Positions 54,110 to 64,000 of a stretch of DNA of 64,000 nucleotides are shown piece by piece (position 1 is the stretch's first letter; every line of letters starts with the position of its first letter). The DNA is from Chondrosia reniformis (Eukaryota; Porifera; Demospongiae; Chondrillida; Chondrillidae), in assembly GCA_947172415.1 (NCBI GenBank), contig OX359200.1, positions 2,358,501-2,422,500 on the forward strand, written 5' to 3'. Below the pieces are notes generated by a model. That model was not told where the DNA came from, searched no databases, and saw nothing but the letters and a program-made list of their open reading frames with translations. The position numbers and the translations under genes are program-made.

Positions 54110-54216
54110 GTAAGATGTCTTGTGACTTTCTGATTATTGAAAGTTTTGCTATGTTTAACATTGCCTTTCTTAACTCACCCCATTGTCATGTTATCTTTTA
54201 TTATATTTCAATTTAG

Positions 54217-54308
54217 GATACAAATGAAATGCTATTCTAGTGAATTCACCCCTATATTGTTTTCATTTGGTATACTTGTTAATTGTATTCATAGGTTCAT
54301 GTGTACGG
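54217..54308 (+). other. Candidate next exon with in-frame stop
   Basis: Acceptor TTTAG at 54216 and donor ACGGTACGT at 54309. In the required phase 0 it reads DTNEMLF then stop (54238-54240). Other frames read hydrophobic stretches (ILFSFGILVNCIHRF or LYCFHLVYLLIVFIG) that could be TM3. Real exon status uncertain. Confidence 0.35.
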
Positions 54309-54519
54309 TACGTGACATGAAAAAGTTAACCTTTTCTGTCTAATTCCTTGGTTGTCCCGCACAGGCATCCAAGGACCGCAGTGCAGTCCAACGCGGACCT
54401 TCCATACGGGTAAGATTTCCGTGCGGATTCGGACTGAAAATGGATTCTGTCATTCTATGTCTCAACGAATAAACTAGCGCATTCATTCAAAATGCTATGG
54501 ACATAGATACACGTTATAT

Positions 54520-55000
54520 ACAAATATATATACAGTACAAGTTACAATATACTAAGGTAATCTAAAATAAATAATATAATATAAATAAGTCATATGGCTC
54601 CAGGAAAGGACCTAGCAACAGAATGGGCATAGTATCATAAAGATTAGGGTATTAAACTCATTTTTAATTAAGGGATTTTTTATTTAGGTCTATGTTTGGT
54701 AGAAAACGGAGGACAAAGTCGGCATATAAAATGCCATAGGACTATAGAAAAGCTATAGAAAATTTATATTGAAACCAAGTGTTATATTAGCAAAAATTAT
54801 CAATTTGTCAGATAACTGAAACCGATATATATCATGGTACATGTATATGACAAACGTCTGGCGAAGTTTTGCTTAAATAAATGAGCAAAATAATCAAGAT
54901 ATAATGAAAACTTCAAGGTTACGATTGCACAATCTGATGATGTATGGTGATGTTTCTCTGGTGCGTCACCTCTCGTATGTCGCTCCTTACACATTTAGTA
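54520..55000 (+). repeat. Repeat R1, first copy
   Basis: Begins TATATACAGTACAAGTTACA and matches 57495-57978 in direct orientation at high identity, except for small indels. The final 100 bases resemble 36310-36420 in reverse, linking it to the RT element family. Confidence 0.85.
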
Positions 55001-55019
55001 AATCATGTAAATCATGAGA

Positions 55020-55690
55020 CATAAAAGGCCAAGGCCTTTACATACATATGTCATATGATGTCCCTTGTGTACAAGTTACAAAATGGTCTCTAACCCTGTT
55101 GATTATGTGAATGCATGCAACCAACTGTCGGTATTCTTAGCTCACCCACAAGGCATATCAAATCTGCTGTGCACGTGGTTATTAGCCGAGACCCCTTTAA
55201 GACTGGAACCTTTGTTGATATATGGCATGCAGATGCATCATCTTCAGTCTATATACTAAGGTGTGAAAAGGTAATTGGTAGGCCATGTGTTCTACCTTGC
55301 AATTGGATGATCTGTATCAACTACTACTCTCTATGCAGTAGTTGAGGATTTGAAAGTCTGCAACTATACGTACTATTTGAAATACTGATTATCCTATAGG
55401 GGTCACTTGGATCTCTTTAAATTTTTAACTGGAACTGTGTAGCTAGTACTTGATTGTCATTTTAATATTGTATAGTCACTTGGCCCTCTTAAATTTGTAA
55501 CTGGCACTGTGTAGCTAGTATTTCATTGCAATTTTAATATTGTATAGTCAGTTGGCCGTCTTACATTTGTAACTTGCACTGTCTAACTAGTACTTGATTG
55601 TAATTTTAATATTGTATAGTCAGTTGGCTCTCATAAATGTGTATATAACTTGTACTGTGTAGTACTTGATTATATATATATAAACACTCA
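55020..55690 (+). repeat. Tail of RT element, inverted relative to 34140-34800
   Basis: GTCATATGATGTCCCTTGTG onward matches the reverse complement of 34790-34140. The last 260 bases are about four 70-base units (TAGTACTTGATTG, TTTTAATATTGTATAGTCA). Confidence 0.85.
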
Positions 55691-55914
55691 AGAAGCAAGT
55701 AAAGCAAAAGAAATATATAGTTTAACAACTAAGTAGCTGAAAAGGGTAGTTTATTGCCCTTAAGCCTGTGCTAGGCAATCATTGCAATAATAAACATCAC
55801 TGGATAATTACACCAACCAACAATCGTCTACTTGGCAGTGGGACCGAAGTCCTATATTTGTGGTAACCAGTAATGACCTCCCAGACATCCAATGATGTCA
55901 AAATCATCAATGAA

Positions 55915-55957
55915 CCACAGACAGCTGTTTCGCCCTCTTTAGGGTTCATCAGTGTGG
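55915..55957 (-). ncRNA. Hammerhead ribozyme motif, minus strand
   Basis: On the minus strand: stem I CCACA/TGTGG, CTGATGA, stem II ACCC/GGGC with one end mismatch, GAAAC, ACAGCTGTC. The core is complete. The cleavage C corresponds to position 55920. Confidence 0.75.
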
Positions 55958-56353
55958 TATACATTGGCAGCGTAAGGCACTTGTGGTTTTCATGATAAAA
56001 GAATGGAGGCTATAGTCAAGGCTTGACTAGGCACTCAAATGAAAAGGGGAGTTTACTACACTTAAGCCTGTGCTAGGCCATCATTGCAAATAATAAACAT
56101 CACTGGATAATTACGCCAACCAACAAAGTGACAATCATCTACTTGGCTAGGGGACCAAAGTCCTATTTGTGGCAACATTATTTGCAATAATTGTCTAGCA
56201 CAATAAAGTGCAATAAAGTCCCCTTTTCATTTGTGCGCCAAGTCACGCCTTGAATATAGCCTCCATTCTCTAATTATGAAAACCACAAGTGTCAAACTTA
56301 TGGTGGATTGATAAACAGAGAACAGTCATCCTATTTTCAGCTACCAATGTATA

Positions 56354-56396
56354 CCACATTGATGAGCCCTAAAGAGGGCAAAACAGCTGTCTGTGG
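56354..56396 (+). ncRNA. Hammerhead motif with two core changes
   Basis: Stem I CCACA/TGTGG and stem II GCCC/GGGC are perfect, but core C3 is T (TTGATGA) and G12 is A (AAAAC). Both positions are normally essential, so it is likely inactive. Confidence 0.7.
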
Positions 56397-56480
56397 TTCA
56401 TTGATGATTTTGCCATTATTGGATGACTGGGAGGTCATCACGTACACTGGTTGCCACAAATATGATGTTTATTATTAGCT

Positions 56481-57494
56481 AAGTATAGCTATGCAAGTAT
56501 TTTCTCACAGGGTAGAGAAAGCCTTTGTCCTTCTGCCAACTTCATCATTGGTGTTTCACATCTCCTTTACTGTTGTGTGGCTTGTCTCCAGTCACTCAAG
56601 TGGGTAGTTGGAAATACAGCAAGAATATATTGCCTTTGCTTGAGACTTATCAGGGATTTCTTTCCTTAGGTACCCCTGCCATTGCTCTACCTTTTCTCTT
56701 GTGTCGTAAACAACCTGGCAGCTAACTGACCTGCCAAGTTTCTTCTCGATTTGCAGGCTTTTAGGCAGTGTGTGTGACATCTTCTTGCGCTATGGATTGG
56801 TGACCATTGCTGACAATTTCCCGACAACACTCCTGTTCGACAGACCAGTTAAAACTGGAGACTCCAATCACGGTTGTGGTGTCCAGAAAGCATGTGTTGG
56901 TTTCTCTCCTCCTTCACTTGGCTTCTCGGATGCAGGTACATCTTCTGGTACTGCTGCTAACTCTCACATCGCAGGCTGGTCTTGTGCTCGAGCACTAGCA
57001 CACTATAAAGTGTCCACATCCATCTGCAATTGTGTCAGCTGATCTTCTATCCCATCAAAGCGGCAAAGGATCCTGGCTTCCAACCCTGCAATAAGTTCTG
57101 CACAGTCCTCCATTCTGTTTATAAAAGCACACTCCCTTTCTTAATGTGAATAGCTTTCAGTAGAGATTTCCCCCACACTAAGGACACTGTTTTCCCGACT
57201 ACAATGACTCCACTCCTGATAGCTGATCTCTTCACCACTGATATTGCTCCCCTTGATCTTTCCTTGGTCCACCTCATGACGATCTTATGCAATGCAATTG
57301 TTATTGAAGACTTCTGTTCACAGGCTGAAATTCTCTAAAGCAGGTGAATAATGAGAGTACACTCACACGCTTATGTATACTACTTTTGGATTTGATTGGC
57401 TGATTCGAGGTCAAAATATTTCACATAGAGCGGACCCTACTGTAATGTATGTTTAATCTATTTGGCTGCAAGGTCTAAGTACTCGACCAAATCT
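56481..57494. other. No gene recognised
   Basis: Several frames of 60-90 codons overlap near 56.5-57.0 kb without motif or splice support. Confidence 0.4.
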
Positions 57495-58320
57495 CTATAT
57501 ACAGTACAAGTTACAATATACTAAGGTAATCTAAAATAAATAATATAATATAAATAATTCATTTGACTCCAGGAAAGGACCTAGCAACAGAATGGGCATA
57601 GTATCATAAAGTTTAGGGTATAAAACTCATTTTTAATTAAGGGATTTTTTATTTAGGTCTCGGTTTGGTAGAAAACGGAGGACAAAGTCGGCATATAAAA
57701 TGCCATAGGACTATAGAAAACCTATATGAAATTTATATTGAAACCAAGTGTTATATTAATAAAAATTATCAATGGGTCGGATCACTGTGAAACCGACATA
57801 TATCATGGTACATGTGTATGACAAACGTCTGGCGAAGTTTTGCTAAATTAAAATTGCAAAACAATCAAGATATAATGAAGAATGCAAGTTTACGATTGCG
57901 CAATCTGGTGATGTTTTATGATGTTTCCCTAGTGTGTCACCAACACCTCGTTTGTTGCTCGTTACACATTTAAGGGATTATCATGTGACATTGGGAAAAC
58001 GTCAGGGCTCGTTGCAAAAGAAGATCATCCTTTCGAGAACGGCTATGACAAGTTGACGCTCTACTACGAGAAGGAGCTACGGAATAAATGAGTTGTAGCG
58101 AAGGTTATATAGATAAAGCGTATTTGTGTACATTTCCGTTAATTTTGAGGCAGAATTGTCCCTATATTGATGCAAAAGAAATTTGTTTAGTCGACCTTAA
58201 TAAAGCTTTGGTAATTGAAGCTCTGTCTTCTCTTCTTACGCTTTTTGTTCAAACAAGCAAGAATTTACTAATTTCCTACTTGATATTCCCATTCCTGTAT
58301 TACTGATGAAGACTTGTCCT
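57495..58320 (+). repeat. Repeat R1, second copy, running into RT element remnant
   Basis: 57495-57978 matches 54520-55000. Then comes a short coding relic with ENGYDKLTLYYEKELRNK, like VNGRDKSMLSYEKELLYK in the 36-kb copy. 58080-58310 is the same tail as 35045-34800 in reverse. Confidence 0.8.
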
Positions 58321-58764
58321 GTTTGTAGGGATAATGACAGTAAAAAGATATGGAGACATTCTGTCTACCTCCCTCATCCCATTTCTTAAGAAGACATACC
58401 CTGGATGGCCACAGGTTGTACCAGGATGCCGACCCTAAGCACACCAGTCAGAACATTCAAGCCCTTTTCATGAAGAACAGAATAAACAAGTGGAAGAGCC
58501 CGGCAAAAATCCCAATATAAACCTGCAGGCATATCGATCACCTCCAGAAGGTGATACCAAATGTCATCAAGGTTGTCCTTTTCCAGTAGTGTGATTCTTA
58601 ATACCAAATGTGTTATTCTAGTTGGCTGCTGCTACACATGAGTTAGATAAGTTCTAGAGAAATGCATGAATACTGAAAGATCGTTGTAGATGTAGATAGT
58701 CATAAGCTAAACATATATATTGAGTTTGTGTAAGGAAGATTTCTGCAGCAATATTAGTCACATC

Positions 58765-58890
58765 TAAAGACAAGTTGTTTCAGTAGGACAATGTTTCAAA
58801 TCACGCAGCAGCAACCTTTTATTGTAAAGTTGAAGTCATGGGTAAAATGTCCCCACAATCACCTGATCTCAATACAATTAAGTGTATGAG
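58765..58890 (+). pseudogene. Tc1/mariner transposase fragment
   Basis: Reads QDNVSNHAAATFYCKVEVMG, KMSPQSPDLNTIK. The QDN...H and SPDLN.I motifs are those around the second catalytic Asp of Tc1-type transposases. Only about 40 codons remain. Confidence 0.8.
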
Positions 58891-61720
58891 AAGCAGAGAA
58901 GCACGCCTTCGGCAGGCTTCCCTGCCACAGCACTTCGGCAATGGTGATCACCGGTTGAGTGTTGCTCTTCCAGTGCTGAAAGTTGTTGAAGGCTCCTGAA
59001 AGCTCTCTTCCTCACTGCACCTCTTAATGTTGGCATATTCGCATTATAGCAGCAGCTGCAACAGCACAATGAAACCATAGAAATGTGAGGGTTTAATAGT
59101 GTATCTGCAATCGGGATACCTTAGGGGGCATTCTTACACCATCAAGCTACTTTCTTTCTATATGCCAGGATAATGCTTTCCACTATATAGTTTATGGTAC
59201 CCACAGCCTTCTACTTCAAGCTGAAACAATAGCGAAAAAGCTTTCACACCATTCCCCCAGAGTTTGCAGACAACCAAATGCCCTGAAAAGTCTGTTATCT
59301 ACTTCACTTTTGTCTGTAAAACTAAGAGGGCATCTCATAGTTAAGCATGGGCCAACATCATGGAGATTTATGCAGACAAAAAAACGGCCATTATAATCAG
59401 ATACAAAATATACAGGGCAAGTTGAACGCCTTAGGCAGATTGGGTATAGCAACAGCAATAATTAGCACAAATTTGGACACTTTTACCACTGCCTTGAGGT
59501 AACTTCTTTTTAAGTGACTGATTACTATAAGTATAGAGAGAACAGATACTCAAAGACAAACACGTTACATATTAACTCAACTTCATTATATATATTTACT
59601 TTACCTTGCAATTGTATATACGAAAACAGTTATACATAATTTTTTAAATGGGACCTTGAAAAGGTTGAGGGGTGGTTCACCCACAGAATGCTCCTAGTAT
59701 AATGAGGGTTAAAATGTTTTGTTTAATTGGGTTGTTTGTAACAGTGATTGGCACATTTTTGAGGGTTTGAGTGTGCATGGGTGTTGCGAGACAATCACAT
59801 GTGGTGGTAGAAATTGGCTTGTACATGATAATACACTGGTGTTCTTGATAGATCTCTTAATTGTTACAGCTTTCATTGTACAAATTTTCAAGGATATAGG
59901 ATAGCATGGCAACCACTTCGATGTCTTTATCTCATTTGACCGGGTCCACTTGAGAAAACGACAGACCTCTTCCAGTTCCTCATCTATTCTAATGGATTTG
60001 CTATGGTGATTATTATTTGGGATGTTTTTCGTGATTTTGTCATGCTGCCAGAATGTTTGCCACCGCTCTGCAGTAAAGGGGATGAAGCCACATGTAAGAG
60101 GCCCAAACAGGTTACTGACTTCACAATATAGATTCAACACTATTGGTCTTATTGTACAAACCTAGCTAGTTACTACCCATCAACAAGCCTGATGGCCTAT
60201 AACCCGAGGTCATAAAACATCTTGCTATCAATCTTCACTCTGCTTCTCTTTATTCCCATCCCAGTGGTAAAAATGTTGAAACCTCTATCATGTTATGTGC
60301 TTCTCTAGTAAGGTACTCCAAACCAGTTTTGAAGTGGACAAAACATGATTTTTTAGAACTAGACAAGATGGTCAGAAGTATAATGCGGAAATACCAGTGT
60401 CACTACTAAAATTCTTCTATTGAGGGAGATATCTTGCCACACTCTCAAGGCGGAAAGGGGTTCTGTGGTTTACAAGCTAGTCTGGTTTGCTATCCCCTAC
60501 TTCTTGCAAACTGACAAAAATTGTGCAGAGGCGTGAAAGTAGGGTCTGGCAGAAAATATAAATACCATGCACACCTCGCAGATAAGCGCCCACAGTGGTG
60601 CCCATAGGCATACATACAAATGGAGGTTCTTTGGTTGTTTCAGAGGTCCGACAATGGTTTCAGCTAAAGTGTCTTATGATTTGTGCCTAAAGGAGCCCTC
60701 AAAGGTACGGAGAGAGCAAGAATATACACACTCAAGTACGTGGAGAGCCGCACTACTGGTCTACCCAAGTGAGTGCCGTTTACTGGTGTGAAATCAGTAG
60801 CTGAAAGCTGATAGGTAGACACAAGGTGTGGCATTTACATTTTCTGTTAGACCCTACTTTCTCGCCCCCACCAAAATTATCATCGGCGGGCAGTAAGTTG
60901 GAGATAGCAAGCCAGAATATTTCTAAGCAGACTATGACTGAGCTAATGTGAATGTAAATCTGACAAGATACTTCCACACTGCAAACAACCCACTGGTATA
61001 TATGTGGTTAAAAAGCAAAAGAGGCTGAAGTGCTCCAAACAGAGGAGGAATGTCTTAAAAGTAGCCAGGTATAGAACTGGATAAGTAGGACAAATCCTCT
61101 GAAGAGAGTGTAGGTGAATGGAGAAGACCAGTGTAGCAAACATCTTTGTAAAACCTGTCCCTCTTTAGTACCTTGTCCTAGTTTGAACAGTTCAGTTACT
61201 GGTAGGACCTATCCAGTCTCTAGGCCTAATGGAACCCTAGGATCTCAAAATAGATTTGTTTTGTACCATATAACTTCAAAGGATCTGATGCGAAGTAAGT
61301 AGGAGAAACTTCTGAATATGTTGGAGTAGAATGAGGAATCATAGGATTATATAATACCAAAGGTTTTAAATCCACTTTGCCTCTACAATCACTAGAACTC
61401 TGACTATCCTGATTCCCTGTGGTTGTGCCCATGTATAGAACTGTTACCTGAGACAGCTAATTCTACTAGCCTCAAGCTACTGAGAGAAGCATCGTGGTGG
61501 TAGGAACTCTGCTCTTTTTATCCATATTGACTAAAGATAATGTTAAAGGTGTTCACCAGGCAATCACCAATTATTTGTGTTATCATAAAACAACAGATTG
61601 AAGACTTCTTATCTGTTATCAGTTTAATAAATGCCACAATTGAATCAAGACCTAACATACCTTAGAATCCAATTAAAGAGAGCCTAAATGTCCTCCCTTT
61701 TGACAGACATTCCACAGCTA
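58891..61720. other. No gene recognised
   Basis: The longest frame is 143 codons on minus (59709-60140, containing GFIPFTAERWQTFWQ and IRIDEELEEVCRFLKWT). It has no motif I know and no splice context, and could be a decayed repeat. Confidence 0.35.
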
Positions 61721-61789
61721 TAGACTGAACGAATGAGTGAGACTTTGAATGAGGTTGCCCCATAAATGAGAAAAAATATTGCTCACTTG

Positions 61790-62070
61790 ACTCACATGTA
61801 TATCACAAATATATCCCATACATGTCTTGTACAAATCACACAGGTATATATCCCACATTAGTAAATGTTTCACATACATAGCTATATAGCCCATATGTAT
61901 ATATAACCTATCCCATGTGTATCCTGCCATAGGTCTCCCATAAAGATTAAGCACATTTTCAATCCGTACCAAATACGTCGCCCATACTTATCACAAAAGG
62001 TATATCATGTGTATACCAACATACACATGATATACCTACATGATATGGTGTTTCCCATTCATATCCCATA
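61790..62070. repeat. CCCATA-rich stretch with a hairpin
   Basis: The words ATCCCATA, ATCCCACA and GCCCATA recur about every 20-40 bases. 61999-62036 is a near-perfect hairpin (GGTATATCATGTGTAT, six-base loop, ATACACATGATATACC). Confidence 0.6.
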
Positions 62071-62741
62071 CGCATTCCACAGGTATCATATGCAGTGTGT
62101 ACAAAAGTAATGTTTACATTGTGTGCAAAATGAGGTCGTACTTCAATTGAATTGGGAGCGATGTTCGGCCATCTTTCGTAGGAAGTTCCCACTAAAAGGC
62201 ATGATGTAGGGAGCGAACATTTATGCAATTTCGATAGTACTTCAATTGAATTACATACCAAATAGCATCGAAAATTAAACCTGACAATTTACCAAAATCA
62301 ACACCCCAAACAACTGCTATAAATACTCAAATATTTAGCTTTGAAAGTATTAACATTTCTTATACAAAGTTGAATCACTGGTGGTAAGCCAGTGACATTG
62401 GTGCATTGTGCTAGACATTCACAATGTAAATTTTAACTTCAGCATGCAGTATCTATTTAGAGAGAATTAAGGGGAAAAAGGTACAATGACATATAAAACT
62501 ACAGCTGTATGCAGTGGTGTTGCATAAATATTCCTTTGTAGCCTATTGAAAACCCATCCTAAAATACACAACCTAACAAACTTACCTTACCTTATCTTTT
62601 TGTGACTGTTTTAGGGGGCTAATGATAACTTTCTTTGCTTTCCATGTCCTTTATAGCCTCTTGGTGGATTAATCCCTGAATGTGGCATTTAACATCACTC
62701 AGTCCCATATGCTTGCATGATACATTTTTTCAGCCAACTGT

Positions 62742-62911
62742 TCAATAGAAAGTACATGATTCATTCTTAACAGGCTGAGCACATAGATAAGTCTCAGTAC
62801 ATGACTGAGTATACTTTATGTTGCATATTACAGCTCCATGGTGTTTCCCCTTTGCAGTTGGAGTTTCAGATTCACTCTCTGTATCACACTCTGATCCATC
62901 CATTGAAGCCA
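62742..62911 (-). CDS. Possible small acidic ORF, hypothetical
   Basis: Minus strand starts MASMDGSECDTESESETPTA, then KGKHHGAVICNIK, stopping at 62742. The Ser/Glu/Asp-rich start with a Met after an AG is suggestive of a first exon, but no downstream exon was confirmed. It may equally be a chance frame. Confidence 0.2.
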
Positions 62912-63224
62912 TTTTCCATCTAAATATATAGGAAGATAAATATAAGTCAAGGGGTACGAGAATAATAGCTAAACCCACACTGACCCTTGGATGCATGTGG
63001 ACTTCGAGAGTGATATCCAAATTTGATCCGTGGAGGTAGATTATCAGTTATTTGACTTAAAAACTCGTGTGGTGGCACTCAAATTACTTGGCCACCTACT
63101 TAGGCTTCTATGCAGTTAAAATCTTAATCCTGTCTAGTTTGGAAAATTATTGCATATGGAGTGAACATTTCCATCCTTTATACTTTCAATATACTTTTTG
63201 TAAATGGTTTTATTTACGTGTGTC

Positions 63225-63226
63225 TA

Positions 63227-63257
<31 letters not shown>
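63225..63257. repeat. (TA)n microsatellite
   Basis: Uninterrupted TA run of about 30 bases after TCTATC. Confidence 0.95.
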
Positions 63258-63259
<2 letters not shown>

Positions 63260-63865
63260 GGCCAGCAAAAAGTACTTAACTATACGGAGACATTCACTAT
63301 ATATACTCTATTTCCTTATACTGAGATTGTGTTGTATGTACACTTGGGAGAAATGATGCAGATGAATTTGCACGCACACATATATATTCAAATGAATCTC
63401 TACTTATCCCGCTCCTGCAAACTTACAAAATTGGAAAAGTAAACATGAGATGAAAAGGTTGAGTTTAATTGGCAAAGTTTTACTATAGTGGCCTAAACGA
63501 AAAGCTTTAGCTACGATATAGGAACAATTTTGACTCAAACTTAATGGGTAAGAAAAAGCAACCAAAACTGAGACACATTTCAAAAATCATTCAGGGCATC
63601 ATGCAAGCTTTTTTTATACAAGCGACGAAATAACTAAACCGTTGTTTTAGCTCTATACCATCAATCAATGAAATCTGAAGAAGTACAGCCAGGAAACCAT
63701 CAAAAACGTTAATCAATTCAAAAATTAGAGTTTTGCGCATGGACTCCTAAACAAGGACAGGTATTTGTGGGATGTGATTTCATAGTTTTAGGTACATTCA
63801 TGTCGCCTGTCAAAAGATATATGCCATATGTTCGAATACTATCATTTCCTGTCTATTTAACTTCA

Positions 63866-64000
63866 TACAATCGATTTACTATATCGAGCAAGCGATTTAC
63901 TATATAGGCTGATTTAGTAAATCGATATGCCGCTTTAGTAAATAAGAATGTCAATTTAGTAAATTAGACTGCCAATTTAGTAAATCACGTTGCCTACTTA
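63866..64000. repeat. Short tandem array built on TTTAGTAAAT
   Basis: TTTAGTAAAT recurs about every 22-24 bases (GATTTAGTAAATCGA, CGCTTTAGTAAATAAG, CAATTTAGTAAATTAG, CAATTTAGTAAATCAC). Two inverted forms (GATTTACTATAT) precede it. It continues past the window end. Confidence 0.85.

Larger units (their letters stand above)
33846..51928 (+). other. 18-kb intron filled with nested transposable elements
   Basis: Both flanking exons are phase 0 and splice sites fit (GAGGTATGC at the left, ACGTTTAG at the right). It interrupts the GAIN domain. Contents are listed individually; nearly all recognisable coding remnants are on the minus strand. Confidence 0.75.
55741..56480. repeat. Composite element with two hammerhead motifs in opposite orientation
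   Basis: 55741-55870 and 56041-56180 are direct copies (CTTAAGCCTGTGCTAGG, ATCACTGGATAATTAC). 55840-56000 and 56330-56470 are inverted copies, each with a ribozyme motif. The right arm ends in ATGATGTTTATTATTAGC. Same family as 23515 and 45255. Confidence 0.8.

Noticed and set aside
54520-57980. LTR retrotransposon with R1 copies as LTRs
   Set aside because: The R1 copies lack TG...CA ends, no primer-binding or polypurine site was seen, the interior has no gag-pol, and R1 also matches part of the RT element.

Overview
The window looks like animal DNA from a sponge-type genome. It is AT-rich, has many short exons with GT-AG introns, and carries one extracellular-domain gene packed in among transposable elements. 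The domain set (HRM, GAIN/GPS and a 7TM start, combined with FN3, Calx-beta, Ig, EGF and TSP3) and the repeat types make a demosponge such as Amphimedon my best guess. That assignment is inference; no species-specific marker was checked.

The only host gene I can support runs on the + strand from before base 1 to at least 54109. I rebuilt 37 exons (about 6.65 kb, about 2,200 codons), and every splice phase agrees from one exon to the next. The order is: an unassigned piece, FN3 x3, Calx-beta x2, Ig x5, EGF, Ig, HRM1 with a GAIN-like segment, a Cys-rich exon and TSP3, then HRM2 with the same series, then HRM3, GAIN, GPS, TM1 and TM2. This is an adhesion GPCR with a very large ectodomain. TM3 to TM7 were not found. 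The next candidate exon has an in-frame stop in the expected phase, so the receptor is either truncated, decayed here, or continued beyond base 64000.

Introns hold most of the rest. Among them are several decayed LINEs on both strands and two pogo/Tigger transposons, one bounded by clear TIRs and TA duplications. There are also Ty3/Gypsy fragments, a hAT-like fragment, Tc1 fragments, tRNA-derived SINEs, many inverted-repeat (MITE-like) elements, and two copies of a reverse transcriptase element with a restriction-like endonuclease-type C-terminus. The 33846-51928 intron alone is 18 kb of nested insertions.

The most unusual non-coding signal is a set of type I hammerhead ribozyme motifs. At least five occur, carried by inverted-repeat elements inside and downstream of the gene. 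The best one, at 18288-18332, has an intact core, perfect stems I and II, and compensatory changes relative to the other copies. From about 54.3 kb to the end I see repeats and decayed transposons, and no convincing host gene.
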